From assembly GCA_026003895.1 (NCBI GenBank), contig BPIC01000003.1, positions 425,148 through 489,147 of the forward strand: a stretch of 64,000 nt of DNA. Reading direction: 5' to 3'. This document shows, one piece after another, positions 17,566 through 27,226 of the stretch. A program made the position numbers and the translations under genes. The notes under the pieces are model-generated. The model was not told the origin of the DNA, ran no database searches, and saw nothing but the letters and a program-made list of their open reading frames with translations. Source of the DNA: Dehalococcoidia bacterium. GTDB lineage: Bacteria > Chloroflexota > Dehalococcoidia > SpSt-223. The number at the start of each line of letters is the position of its first letter. Position 1 is the first letter of the stretch.

Positions 17566-18726
17566 CTAGCCCCAGAGCTGTTTGGTGGCGAGCTCTGCCC
17601 CCTCGGCCATTGCCCGGAACTTCGCCCACGTGATCGAGGGCACGACGTTCATCGCGCCGGCGGCGGTCGAAAAGCCGCAATCGGTGCCGGCGATGACGTT
17701 CTCGCGGCCGACGATCTTGGCGAACTGGATAATGCGCTGCGCGACGAGCTCGGGATGCTCGATGAAGTTCGTCGTCGAATCGAGAACGCCGGGGATCAGC
17801 ACCTTACCGTCTGGCAGCTTCACGTCTTGCCACACCGTCCACTCGTGGGCGTGACGCGGGTTTGCCGCCTCGAACGAAATGCCGCTTGCCCGAACGCTCA
17901 GCACAATGTCGATGATGTCACGCAGCGGCACGTCGTGCGTGTGGGGGCCTTCGTAGTTGCCCCAGCAGAGATGGATGCGGATCTGCTCCTCGGGGATGTC
18001 GCGCAGGGCGTGATTGAGCGCGGCGACATTCGTTTTGGCGACCTCGCGAAACTCCTCGAACGAGAGGTCGCGCCATTTGCTGTGGCGGCCCATCGCCAGA
18101 TCGGGACAGTCGATCTGGAGGACAAACCCGGCTTGGGCGATCCGGTCGTACTCCGTCTTCATCGCCTCGGCGAGCGCGAAGACGAACGCTTCATGCGTTG
18201 GGTAATACTGGTTCTCGAGGAAAACGGCGACGACACCGGGTGAGGCGGCGCTCAGAAAGGCGTCGGCCACGTCGCGGCCGGCAAGGGCAGCACGGAGATT
18301 CGCGATGTCGCGATCGACGGCTGCGGTGTCGCGGTAGGCGATCGGCCCGTCGCAGGCCGGCCGCCGGGCAACGCCTCCCCCGCCACTGCTGCGCTGAGCA
18401 TACATCCGTTGCGCCCAGTCGGGGAATTCCTCGAGATCGGCCGCGCCGCCGGGAGGGCTCTTCGCCTCGCCGCCGAAGCCGGTGACGCGGTCGGCGACGT
18501 AGGTGGAGTACATGACTTTGCTCGTCTCGCCGTCGTTGACGACGCGGATGCCGGCCTCGATTTGCTTATCGACGACTTCCTGAACCCCTGCCTTGACCGC
18601 GGCCTCGAACTCCGCCTCGTCCACCGGTTCCCCGCGGTCGCGGGCATAGAGCAACTGAACGAGCGGCTGCGGTCGTGGGAGGCTGCCGGTGTGGGTGGTC
18701 AGGATGCAGTCGGTGCTGCGGCGCAT
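17566..18726 (-). CDS. Cobalamin-independent methionine synthase family protein (MetE C-domain-like)
   Basis: 386 residues, only the C-terminal barrel of MetE. Zinc-ligand motifs are present: HLCWGN (His and Cys), ISFEAANPRH (Glu) and GTDCGF (Cys). The N-terminus TTHTGSLPRP is typical of stand-alone family members, which transfer a methyl group from a non-folate donor or act in O-demethylation; the donor here is unknown. ATG 18726 follows AAGGAGCACG. A class I methyltransferase gene lies just upstream on the same strand, which hints at shared methyl-group chemistry. Confidence 0.85.
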   Translation of the reverse strand: MRRSTDCILTTHTGSLPRPQPLVQLLYARDRGEPVDEAEFEAAVKAGVQEVVDKQIEAGIRVVNDGETSKVMYSTYVADRVTGFGGEAKSPPGGAADLEEFPDWAQRMYAQRSSGGGGVARRPACDGPIAYRDTAAVDRDIANLRAALAGRDVADAFLSAASPGVVAVFLENQYYPTHEAFVFALAEAMKTEYDRIAQAGFVLQIDCPDLAMGRHSKWRDLSFEEFREVAKTNVAALNHALRDIPEEQIRIHLCWGNYEGPHTHDVPLRDIIDIVLSVRASGISFEAANPRHAHEWTVWQDVKLPDGKVLIPGVLDSTTNFIEHPELVAQRIIQFAKIVGRENVIAGTDCGFSTAAGAMNVVPSITWAKFRAMAEGAELATKQLWG

Positions 18727-18792
18727 CTTCGTGCTCCTTCCAGAGGTGAAAGCAATCCTACGCTAGGTCGCCTCGCCGATGCGAACCGGCGT

Positions 18793-19854
18793 TCAGCGCG
18801 TCGCCACCGTCATCGTCAAGATGCCGATATCCGTCTCTTCCACCGTGCCAAAGCCAGCGGCGCGGATCTCAGCTGGGAAGTCGAGATGGCAGAAGTCCTG
18901 AGCGAACGGCTCGCCGTTGTCGAAGGTGACGAACTCGAGCATCGCCTCCTGATACGGCGAGCCGTCCTTGTAGTACCGGCGGCCGAAGTCCCAGACGACA
19001 AAGATGCCGCCCGGCCGTAGCACCCGCGCCGCTTCGCGCAGCGTCTGTCGGATGATGGGAACCGGGATCTCGTGGAACAGGATGTAGGCGTGGACAATGT
19101 CGAACGTGCCATCCGGAAAGTCGAGTTGCTCGGCGAGCATCTGCCGGAAATGAACTGGTAGCCCCAGCTCGGTGGCGCGCTTGTGGGCGTAGCGCACCAT
19201 CGGCGCCGCGATGTCGATCGCCCACACTTCCGCATTGGGGAAGCGCTCCTGCCATGCCGTGGCGCTCTGACCGATCGAACAGCCGAGATCAAGGATGCGC
19301 CGCACGACGCCGTCTGCCGGCGCCGGTGAGCGTTGCACCTGACTGCGCTGATTGTCGTCGTGGTTATTCGATCCGGTCGAGAAGATCTTGGTGCCATAGT
19401 GATAGATGTAACCGGCGAGCGGGTCGCGGTGGTAGCTGCCCGGCTGGATATGCGCGTCGTAGGCCTCGAAGTAGTCGGGGTAGCGGAAGGTGGGGCTCCA
19501 CTGGACGCTGCCGGGCCCGCGCCGGTCGGCGGCATCCAACTCGGCGAGCAACTCGGCCTCGCGCTTGCGGTAGGTGTCCACGATGCCGCGCCACATCATC
19601 TCCTGTCCGCTCCGCCACAGGCGGTTGCGGGCGCGGTAGACCGGCAAGGGGTCGAGGACGGCGTGAGCGTCGGCGAGGCTCGCCGGCGGCCGGCCATGGG
19701 CGGCGGCGAATGCCGCGGCCGCCTGGTGGTAGCGCTGTGCCACCACCGGCTGCACCTGCCCGAGGTTGAACGCCCGCACCCCTTCGACGAAGTCGAGATA
19801 GCTCGCGTCATCGATTGCGCTGGCGGGGGTCATCGTGCCGAGGACCGGGTCCAT
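18793..19854 (-). CDS. Class I SAM-dependent methyltransferase with conserved N-terminal domain
   Basis: 353 residues. Residues 1-180 are a domain shared with the partial gene at 1-581 (YLDFVEG, TYRKREAELL, DPLAGYIYHYGTK). Residues ~190-345 are a Rossmann methyltransferase: RILDLGCSIGQSA is motif I, VWAIDI the acidic loop and FDIVHAYILFHEIP motif IV. ATG 19854 follows GGAGGGAGCG. Substrate unknown. The N-terminal domain might supply substrate binding. Confidence 0.85.
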   Translation of the reverse strand: MDPVLGTMTPASAIDDASYLDFVEGVRAFNLGQVQPVVAQRYHQAAAAFAAAHGRPPASLADAHAVLDPLPVYRARNRLWRSGQEMMWRGIVDTYRKREAELLAELDAADRRGPGSVQWSPTFRYPDYFEAYDAHIQPGSYHRDPLAGYIYHYGTKIFSTGSNNHDDNQRSQVQRSPAPADGVVRRILDLGCSIGQSATAWQERFPNAEVWAIDIAAPMVRYAHKRATELGLPVHFRQMLAEQLDFPDGTFDIVHAYILFHEIPVPIIRQTLREAARVLRPGGIFVVWDFGRRYYKDGSPYQEAMLEFVTFDNGEPFAQDFCHLDFPAEIRAAGFGTVEETDIGILTMTVATR

Positions 19855-19921
19855 CGCTCCCTCCTTGCTTCCCGGGCGAGAGGGCCATCATAGCGGCGGT
19901 GGGACCACCCCTCAAGCTGTC

Positions 19922-20743
19922 TCAGCGCGCTGGCATGCTCGCCAGCATGGCTTGATACCGCTGCTCTAGCTCGTTCTTGTGGTCCGGATGGGTAAAGAGA
20001 TAGAGCCGCCCCTCGCGGATGCCATCGAAGACGCGCTCGGCCACCTGCTCGGGCGCCATGCCGCTGGCGACGGCCTGCTGCATCCATGCCATCGTCCCGT
20101 CGTCCGAGGCCGGCGGCGCAGGGTTCCGGAGCGCCGCCGGCCGGTGCTCTTCCGACGCAAGGATGTTCGTCCGCACCCAGCTAGGCAGGAGCACCGACGC
20201 CCCGACCGGTGCGTTCGCCTGCTTCAGCGACACCGCGAGATGCTCGGTCAGCCCCACGACCGCGTGCTTGGATACGAGATAGGGGCCGCTCGGATGATAG
20301 GGCAGGACGCCGGCAACGGAGGCCGTGTTCACGACGTGTCCCTCATCCTGCTGCAGGAGAATCGGGAGAAAGGCGCGCACGCCATGGATGACACCCCACA
20401 GGTTGACGCCGAGCACCCAGTGCCAGTCGGCGAGTGAGCTTTCCCAAACGGTGGTTCCCGCTCCGACACCGGCGTTGTTGAAGACGAGGTGGACCGCGCC
20501 GTATTCGTCGAGCGCCTCGCGCGCCAAACGGTCGACCGAATCGGGATCGGCGACATCGACCTGAACGGCGAGGGCGGTCGCGCCTTCGCCCTTCAGAATG
20601 CGCTCGGTCTCCTCGAGTGCAGCGAGGTCGATGTCGGCGATGACCACCGTCATGCCCTCGGCAGCAGCCTTTTCGGCGAGCGCTCGCCCGATTCCGCTGC
20701 CTGCCCCGGTGATCACCGCAACGCGGCCGGCAAATTCCCGCAT
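19922..20743 (-). CDS. Short-chain dehydrogenase/reductase
   Basis: 273 residues of a classical SDR: TGAGSGIG at residues 12-19, DI after the second strand (VIADIDL, suggesting NAD preference), NNAG near 88, catalytic Ser in NTASVAG and YLVSK around residue 157. The tail is slightly longer than the SDR at 8719 and the two are not close copies. ATG 20743 follows GGAGAAAGC. Substrate unknown. Confidence 0.88.
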   Translation of the reverse strand: MREFAGRVAVITGAGSGIGRALAEKAAAEGMTVVIADIDLAALEETERILKGEGATALAVQVDVADPDSVDRLAREALDEYGAVHLVFNNAGVGAGTTVWESSLADWHWVLGVNLWGVIHGVRAFLPILLQQDEGHVVNTASVAGVLPYHPSGPYLVSKHAVVGLTEHLAVSLKQANAPVGASVLLPSWVRTNILASEEHRPAALRNPAPPASDDGTMAWMQQAVASGMAPEQVAERVFDGIREGRLYLFTHPDHKNELEQRYQAMLASMPAR

Positions 20744-20830
20744 GCTTTCTCCAAGCGCCGGCGAGTTTCGTGGCGCGGCCGGCGCTCGCCCAACGATAGC
20801 GGCTCCATGCTGGCCGACGCGAGGGGGAGG

Positions 20831-23563
20831 CTACTTTTCGACCGTGGCGACGATTGTTCGGCCCGTGCCGTCCGGCGTGGCCAGACGCGCGAGTGTCGCG
20901 GGGTTGTAGAGGCCGACCGCCAACCGATACCGGCCAGGCGCCAGACCGGCGAGCGGGATCTCGTGTCGGTCGGCAACGATCTCGTCGGGGAGCCACGCGC
21001 TTGTCGGCGCTTCGCCGGGCGGGCCGTCGTGCTGCGCTAGCGGCGCCTCCGAACTGCCGATCAGGTGGGCAAAGACGCTGTAGGCGGCGGGCGTGGCGCC
21101 GCTGCTGCGCCAATAGAGGGTCGCGATCAGCGTCTCGGCGTCGCGGTCGATCCGGCCGGCGAAGGGCCGCTCGGCGCCGTTCACGCGCTGGGCGAGCGTG
21201 TAGCCGACGAGCGTCGGGCCGCCGGCATAGCTTCCCTCAATCCGCTGCGCGGCAGCGGGCAGCTCGTAGCGGACCTCCCGGCCGCGCACCACGATGCGGC
21301 CCAGCGTCAGCGCGTCGCTGGCGAGGAAGGGGAGCGGCCCGGCGACCGGCGTCGGCTTGCCGTCCAGCCGCAGCTGCAGGCGTGCCTGATATTCGCCGGG
21401 CGGCAGCGCAGCCGGCAGCGGCAACTGGGCTTGGATCGCCCGCAGGTCGCTCCCTGCCGGAATCGGAATGCTCCAGCTCGCTGCGCTGCCTGCCAGTTCG
21501 ACGATCGCCTCCGCCGCCGGCCGCTCCCCGGCCCAAAAGGCGGTGAGCCGCAATGCCTCGCCGATCGTCACCTCGCCCGGGCCAAGGGCGCTGCTCAGCA
21601 ACTCCACTGGACCGAAACGGCCCCCGGGTCCGGGCGGAACGGCGCTCGCTCGCCAGCCGCCGGCTGGTGGCCGCAGCGCGTACTCGCCGACGCGGGCCTC
21701 GGCTTGCGGCGCGAGAGAGCCCGCGCTGCGGAGCGGCAGCAGCCCGCCCGTCTCCGCCTCATAGGCCGTCAGGACGAGCTGATAGCGGCCGGGCGGCGTA
21801 CCTGGCAGGATTGGGATATACCATTCTTGGCGGTAGATCGCCCCCGGTCGCCACTCGACGATCGGGTAGAACGGGTTCGGCGCAAGGTCGAACTGCCCCC
21901 AAACCGTCCGCTCCGAGTCGACGAGTTTCGTCGAAATGCGCACATCGCGATCCAGCTTCTCGCCGGCGCGCCAATAGAGCGTCAGCTTGATCGTGCAGAG
22001 CGCTGGCACCGCCGTGCAGCGTGGCGTCAGCGCGTCGCCCGCCCAATCGGCGAGGTCGTAGCCGACCAGCGCGAAGCGACCGTCGACGTCGATCGAAGCG
22101 AATTGGCTCGGCTTCGGCTCCCAGCGTCCCGGTGGAGCGGGAAGCCAGAGCGAGACGAGCACATCCTTAAACCCGCGCTCGTCCACCTTCGTCGCGTTGC
22201 GGACGAGCCAATAGGTCAGATCATCGACGTCCTCGCGGACATACTGACTGAGAACGACCCAATAGCGCCGGTGGCCGGCGGTCCGCGCTTGCAGCGCTTG
22301 GTCAATCTGCTCGCGGCCGCGCCCCAGAATGTCGATCGTCTCGGCGTGGCGATACGGCTTGGTTGCGTAGTAGTCGTAGGCGATCCGCCCGTCGGGCGAG
22401 AGGAAAAGAAGGAGGTCTCCCTCTTCGAGGCGCCCCTCGATGAACTGGGTCGCTGGCCGCCAAGCCGCTTTCAGGACGATCCCCTGAACGTGGGTGTCGT
22501 ACCACGGCGGTGCGTTGAAGGCGAGCCAGAGCACAAGCGGCGCAAGCGCGAGCGGCCGCCAGAACGATGCGAGCACGACGGCGCTGCCAGCGGTCGCGAT
22601 GAAGACCGCCGGCAAGAGCGGGCTCATGTAGCGCTCGAGAAAGATCGGCATGCGGCTGAACAGGATGGCAGCAAGCACGGCCGGGACGAGGAAGTAGGCG
22701 ACGAGAAAGGCAAGCCGCCGCCGATAGGTGGCGTCGCGGCGACCAAAGGGCAACACCCCGACGGCCGCCAGCCCGCCAAAGACGAGCCAAGCTGTTCGGT
22801 GGTCGATCTCCGGCATGATCGTCCCGAAGCCGCGCAAGAGCAGCCGGATTAGGTCGTGAAAGGCCGGTGCGCCGTAGTAGCTCCCGACTGGCGGACGCGG
22901 CAGGGTCAGCGCCCAGATCTGCCAAGCTGCGAGTGGCAGGTAGGGCAAAGTCAGCAGTGCGAAGGCAATCCCAAACCCCTTCCAACCGTGTCGGTGCGCG
23001 AGGGGGCGCGAGATCGCATAGAAGAAAGCGGCGGGGATCAGCAGTGCGCCGAAGACATGGGTATACATCGCGAGGCTGGTCGTGACCAAAAAGGCGAGCC
23101 AAAGCAGAGGGCGGTTGTCGTCGAAGGCGCGCACGAGCAGGTAGCCGGAGAGTGCGCTCAGGAGGACGAGGATGGCATACATCTTCGTCTCTTGGCTGTA
23201 GAAGATGAGGAACGACGAGGCCGTAGCGAGCGCTGCCACCGCTAGGCCGAGCCGCCGCCCTCCGAGGCGCGTACCGAGCGCACCGAACACCGCCACTGCC
23301 AGCACGCTCGCAATCAGCGACAGATACCGCACCGCCAATTCGCTCGTGCCGGTGAGGGTCATCCAGCCGCGCAGGATGATGAAATAGAGCGGGCCGTTCT
23401 CGCCGACCGAGGTGAGCCGTCCCACCAGTTCCGAAATCGGCGCGGAGGCGAGCCGCAGCGCGTCCGCTTCGTCCAGCCAAAGGCTTTCGTAAGCGAGGTT
23501 GTGAATCCGCAGGGCAAACGCGGCGAGGCAGAGCGCCGCCAGTCCCCACCGAGCGAGGGTCAT
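20831..23563 (-). CDS. Large membrane glycosyltransferase, family 39-like
   Basis: 910 residues. The first ~400 form a multi-helix membrane domain with an early acidic loop (SLWLDEADALRL), as in GT39/ArnT-type enzymes that use polyprenyl-phosphate sugars on the outer face of the membrane. The remaining ~500 are soluble, beta-rich and repeat units such as YDLADWAGDAL and VGYTLAQRVNG that look like carbohydrate-associated or Ig-like modules. It overlaps the next upstream gene by four bases, so both are co-transcribed. The acceptor (protein or lipid) is unknown. Confidence 0.75.
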   Translation of the reverse strand: MTLARWGLAALCLAAFALRIHNLAYESLWLDEADALRLASAPISELVGRLTSVGENGPLYFIILRGWMTLTGTSELAVRYLSLIASVLAVAVFGALGTRLGGRRLGLAVAALATASSFLIFYSQETKMYAILVLLSALSGYLLVRAFDDNRPLLWLAFLVTTSLAMYTHVFGALLIPAAFFYAISRPLAHRHGWKGFGIAFALLTLPYLPLAAWQIWALTLPRPPVGSYYGAPAFHDLIRLLLRGFGTIMPEIDHRTAWLVFGGLAAVGVLPFGRRDATYRRRLAFLVAYFLVPAVLAAILFSRMPIFLERYMSPLLPAVFIATAGSAVVLASFWRPLALAPLVLWLAFNAPPWYDTHVQGIVLKAAWRPATQFIEGRLEEGDLLLFLSPDGRIAYDYYATKPYRHAETIDILGRGREQIDQALQARTAGHRRYWVVLSQYVREDVDDLTYWLVRNATKVDERGFKDVLVSLWLPAPPGRWEPKPSQFASIDVDGRFALVGYDLADWAGDALTPRCTAVPALCTIKLTLYWRAGEKLDRDVRISTKLVDSERTVWGQFDLAPNPFYPIVEWRPGAIYRQEWYIPILPGTPPGRYQLVLTAYEAETGGLLPLRSAGSLAPQAEARVGEYALRPPAGGWRASAVPPGPGGRFGPVELLSSALGPGEVTIGEALRLTAFWAGERPAAEAIVELAGSAASWSIPIPAGSDLRAIQAQLPLPAALPPGEYQARLQLRLDGKPTPVAGPLPFLASDALTLGRIVVRGREVRYELPAAAQRIEGSYAGGPTLVGYTLAQRVNGAERPFAGRIDRDAETLIATLYWRSSGATPAAYSVFAHLIGSSEAPLAQHDGPPGEAPTSAWLPDEIVADRHEIPLAGLAPGRYRLAVGLYNPATLARLATPDGTGRTIVATVEK

Positions 23564-25860
23564 TGAATGCCGTCCAGCGGACCGAGGTCGAGGAAATCGC
23601 CCGGCGCGTCCCGGCGCGGGAGGCGGGCCCCCGTCGACGCATCGTAAAAGCCGACGACGAGCCGCGCCCCCGCCCTCGGCGGCGCTGGAACGGGCACCTC
23701 GCGGCGGTCGATGACGCGCTCGCCCACCTCCCAGCGGGAGGTCGGATAGGCGTTTTCGACCGGCTGGCCATCGTTCTGGCTGAGCAGTCGGCCGTCCGGG
23801 CCGAGGACGTGGACGAACATCGTATAGTCGCGCTCAATGGGCCGAATCGCCTCCAACCAGAGCGAGACGTGCCAAGCCGGCGGGCGGGTGTCGCCGGGTG
23901 GGAAGCGGCGCGCCGGCACGATCGTCGCGCCGTCGAGGCGGATCAGCCCGTCGAAGTCGGCCCGCACGTTGACCGCCGGCGGGTCGCTCCCCGGCGGGTC
24001 GGCCAGCTTTGTCCAGCCGATGACTGGGCTGGTGCCAATCTCGCGTCCGCCAGCGCGTGCCGCCAGCCGCTCACCAGTCCGGTACTCGTACACCCCCACC
24101 TCGACCCGCAAGAGCACTGGCCCTTCCGTGAGGTACTCGATGAACACGGGGACAACATCCTGATACACCTCGCCCAGCTTCCAGTCGCGCGTTGGCCGCA
24201 GCCCGAGCCCCGGGTAGGTGTCGTACCAGCCGACTTTGCGGTTGTCGCGGGCAAACAGGTGGACGAAGACACTGTAGTTGCGATCCAGTGGCCGCAGGGC
24301 CTGCCACGTGAGTCGCACCGGCACGCGGTCGGTGTGGCGGTAGGGGCCGGGCGGGACCTCCGCTGCCACCAGCCGGATTGAGTCGCCAAAGTCGATATCG
24401 AGGCGGGGCATCGTTGCGTCGATGGTGGCGAGGGGCGGCGGCGCCGTATAGGCCGGCACGATGAAGCGGAACGGCAGCCCTGCCGCGACGAGCGCGAGCA
24501 CACCAGCGAGTGCGCCCGCCGCGCGTCCACCGAGCCGCTGTGGCAGCGGCCCGACTAGCCCGAGCGCCAACAGCAGCGCAATGCCCGCCATCGCCGGGTA
24601 GAGCAGTCGTCCTTGGGAGGCGAGCGTCGTCTGCGACCAGCGCAGCAGCCCGGCGGCGACGATCGCCGTCCACGCGAGCACGATCAGCGTAGTGCTGGCG
24701 TCGAGCGGACCGGGATAGCGATGCACACTGCGGGCGCGCCACCACCGCATGCCCACCACGGCCAGCCCGGCGAGCGCGAGCAGCGACACGAGGTCGTAAA
24801 ACAGGTAGGTCGGCCGGTCGGCGAGGATGTTTACCCCACCGAAGAGCGCCCAGAAGGAAATTCGAAACCCCTCGAACTCGTTGACGATCAGCTCCCAGAT
24901 CGGTGGCGGTGGGTTCCGAGTGTTGACGATCTTGAGGAAGATCGAGAGCCCAGTTGGATCGCCATAAAGAATCTGATTGCGAACGTACCACCAGCCGGCG
25001 AGGATCGCCGCCAACCCGAAGGCGAGGGCGCCGTGGGCAGCGAGCCAGCCGAAGGCGCGACGCCGCCAAGCCGCCCAGAGGAGCGCCAGCCCGGCGAGCG
25101 GCAGCAGCCCGAGCCCCGTTAGCTTCGTCAAGGCTGCCAGACCAAGCACGATACCGAGTAGGACGCTGTTTCGCAGCGACGGGGCAACGACGGCGGCGCG
25201 GATGCGTTCCACACCGAGCAGGCCGAGCAGCGTCATCAGGTTGTCGTTGTTGACGGCGGCGCTGATAAAGAGGAATTCCGGATTGAAGGCAGTGACCGCC
25301 GCCGCCCCAAGCGCGACGGCAGGCGCTCCCGGGGCGCAGAGCAGCGCCAAGCGATGGACGAGCCAAACGCTCGCTGCGCCCATCAGAAGCGATGCAAACC
25401 GGATGATGGTGACGGCGAGCCCCGCGCCGTGCCATCGGTCGTTTGGCTGATGGATGGCAAGGTTCTTATTGCCAGGCGTGAGCGGCACGCCGACCATCGC
25501 GTGGGGGTTCGGCTCGATGCCGCTACCGGGCGGACCGGTGTCGGCCCAGAAAGTGAGCGCCGCGCCGAGCGCGTAGTACAGCGGCGGCTGGCCGCCCTCT
25601 TGCCGGGCGAGGTTGTCCTCCGGACGCGGCTGCTGGACCGGCAGCCCCATCCCACGCTGGAGGAACTGGACAAAGGGGTAATGCCAAATCTCGTCCGATG
25701 CCTCGAAGGGCGGCGTGGCCAGCAGGTACATCACCCCGATGACCACAAAGAGGCCGAGGAGCAGGCGCAGCCCCGGCGGCGTGAAGTTCAACGGCGGAGC
25801 CTCGCGCTCCTGCTCCCGAGGAAGCGCCGCCGGCACGCTGCGGGCGCGAAGGACAGTCAT
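23560..25860 (-). CDS. Large membrane glycosyltransferase-like protein (GT39/DUF2142-like)
   Basis: 766 residues with about ten to twelve membrane helices (residues 30-480) followed by a ~280-residue soluble part. The first outer loop has TPPFEASDEIWHYPFV, matching the acidic catalytic loop of GT-C membrane transferases. The soluble part shares beta-rich segments with its operon partner (MFVHVLGPDGRLLSQNDGQP against FAHLIGSSEAPLAQHDGPPG), so the two genes appear related by duplication. The start codon ATG 25860 lacks a strong ribosome site. Confidence 0.72.
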   Translation of the reverse strand: MTVLRARSVPAALPREQEREAPPLNFTPPGLRLLLGLFVVIGVMYLLATPPFEASDEIWHYPFVQFLQRGMGLPVQQPRPEDNLARQEGGQPPLYYALGAALTFWADTGPPGSGIEPNPHAMVGVPLTPGNKNLAIHQPNDRWHGAGLAVTIIRFASLLMGAASVWLVHRLALLCAPGAPAVALGAAAVTAFNPEFLFISAAVNNDNLMTLLGLLGVERIRAAVVAPSLRNSVLLGIVLGLAALTKLTGLGLLPLAGLALLWAAWRRRAFGWLAAHGALAFGLAAILAGWWYVRNQILYGDPTGLSIFLKIVNTRNPPPPIWELIVNEFEGFRISFWALFGGVNILADRPTYLFYDLVSLLALAGLAVVGMRWWRARSVHRYPGPLDASTTLIVLAWTAIVAAGLLRWSQTTLASQGRLLYPAMAGIALLLALGLVGPLPQRLGGRAAGALAGVLALVAAGLPFRFIVPAYTAPPPLATIDATMPRLDIDFGDSIRLVAAEVPPGPYRHTDRVPVRLTWQALRPLDRNYSVFVHLFARDNRKVGWYDTYPGLGLRPTRDWKLGEVYQDVVPVFIEYLTEGPVLLRVEVGVYEYRTGERLAARAGGREIGTSPVIGWTKLADPPGSDPPAVNVRADFDGLIRLDGATIVPARRFPPGDTRPPAWHVSLWLEAIRPIERDYTMFVHVLGPDGRLLSQNDGQPVENAYPTSRWEVGERVIDRREVPVPAPPRAGARLVVGFYDASTGARLPRRDAPGDFLDLGPLDGIQ

Positions 25861-25916
25861 TACCGGGATGCTAGCGGTTTGGCAGAGCAGGTTGGAGCGA
25901 TTGGCCTGCCGGCCGG

Positions 25917-26930
25917 CTACACCTCATGCAGCTCGATCTTGCGGGCGATGGCCTCGCCCATCTCACGGGTGCCAGCGTGGCCGCCGAGGTCGTAGGTAAC
26001 CGTCTTGCCTTCGGCGATAACCGCGCGCACAGCAGCCGTGATCCGCCGGCTGGCCTCTTCCTCGCCGAGATGGTTCAGCATCATCGCCGCCGAGAGGATA
26101 AGCGCCGTCGGGTTCACCTTGTTCATGCCGACGTACTTCGGGGCGGTGCCGTGGACGGCCTCAAAGACGGCGCAAGTGCTGCCGAAGTTGCCCGAGGGCA
26201 TCACTCCGAGCCCGCCAACCAGCCCGGCGCACAGGTCCGAGAGGATGTCGCCATACAAGTTTGGGCAGACGAGCACGTCGTACTGCTCGGGTTTCTGGAC
26301 GAGTTGCATCGACATGTTGTCGACGATGCGATCTTCGAACCGGATATCCGGGTACTCTGACGCGATCTCCTTGGCAACGCGCAGAAAGAGCCCGTCGGTG
26401 AACTTCATGATATTCGCCTTGTGGACGGCAGTGACCATACGGCGGCCTTCGCGCCGGGCATACTCGAAGGCAAAACGGACGATCCGTTCTGAGCCGCGCC
26501 GCGTGATGATCTTGATGCTTTCGGCGGCGTCTTCGCCGACCATGTGCTCGATGCCAGCGTAGAGGTCTTCGGTGTTCTCGCGAATGACGACGAGGTCAAT
26601 ATCCTCGTACCGGCTGCGTGCTCCTTCCAAGCTGAGCGCTGGACGGACGTTGGCGTATAGGTCGAGTTCCTTGCGGATCGCGACGTTCACCGAGCGAAAG
26701 CCCGAGCCGACCGGGGTGGTAAGCGGGCCTTTGAGAGCGACCTTGTTGCGACGAATCGATTCGAGGGTGTCAAAGGGCAGCGGATTTCCGACGCGCAGGA
26801 GCGCTGCCTCGCCGGCGAGCCGCTCCTCCCAAATGATGTCGACGCCAGTTGCCTCGACAACGCGCCGGGCGGCGGCAACGACGTCTGGGCCGGTGCCATC
26901 CCCGGGAATGAGCGTGACGGTAGTGGCCAT
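25917..26930 (-). CDS. NAD-type isocitrate/isopropylmalate dehydrogenase family protein
   Basis: About 337 residues of the beta-decarboxylating dehydrogenase family. [12 protein letters not shown] opens the protein, substrate motif [20 protein letters not shown] and NVRP fit NAD-dependent isocitrate dehydrogenase better than LeuB, and catalytic [10 protein letters not shown] and YGDILSDL are intact. ATG 26930 is favoured over 26951 because GGGAGAAAGAG lies just before it. It would oxidise isocitrate or a homolog to a 2-oxo acid. Homoisocitrate or tartrate as substrate cannot be excluded. Confidence 0.85.
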   Translation of the reverse strand: MATTVTLIPGDGTGPDVVAAARRVVEATGVDIIWEERLAGEAALLRVGNPLPFDTLESIRRNKVALKGPLTTPVGSGFRSVNVAIRKELDLYANVRPALSLEGARSRYEDIDLVVIRENTEDLYAGIEHMVGEDAAESIKIITRRGSERIVRFAFEYARREGRRMVTAVHKANIMKFTDGLFLRVAKEIASEYPDIRFEDRIVDNMSMQLVQKPEQYDVLVCPNLYGDILSDLCAGLVGGLGVMPSGNFGSTCAVFEAVHGTAPKYVGMNKVNPTALILSAAMMLNHLGEEEASRRITAAVRAVIAEGKTVTYDLGGHAGTREMGEAIARKIELHEV

Positions 26931-26989
26931 CTCTTTCTCCCTTGATTTCATACGGTATCATCGGCAAGGGGCCGGTACCAGGAGGACGG

Positions 26990-27226
26990 ATGCCAGTTAT
27001 CGATGATCGAGTCTGGACGGTGCGCTTCCGCCGCGAGGTGGCCGACCTCCTCCGTCAGCGCGCCGCCGAGGATGGCAAGACAGTCCAGCAGGTGATCGTC
27101 GCCGCCGTCGAGCGCTGGCTTGGCTTTGAGGCGCCCGGTCCGGCGGCGCCGGCTGCGCCGCGCGAGCAGGACACCTACCAGTACGGCGGCGGCGCACCCT
27201 CCGCCTCGCCTCGCCGTCAATCCTAA
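26990..27226 (+). CDS. Small ribbon-helix-helix-like protein
   Basis: 78 residues. WTVRFRREVADLL reads as a strand then a helix, followed by a turn at EDGKT and VQQVIVAAVERWLG as the second helix, the order seen in RHH (CopG/Arc) DNA-binding domains. The tail is Pro/Ala/Gly-rich. ATG 26990 follows AGGAGGACGG. It diverges from the dehydrogenase with 59 bases between starts, in which ATAC-G-GTAT (26951-26959) is a short palindrome that might be an operator. The 3' end overlaps the lipoprotein stop by four bases. Confidence 0.55.
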   Translation: MPVIDDRVWTVRFRREVADLLRQRAAEDGKTVQQVIVAAVERWLGFEAPGPAAPAAPREQDTYQYGGGAPSASPRRQS

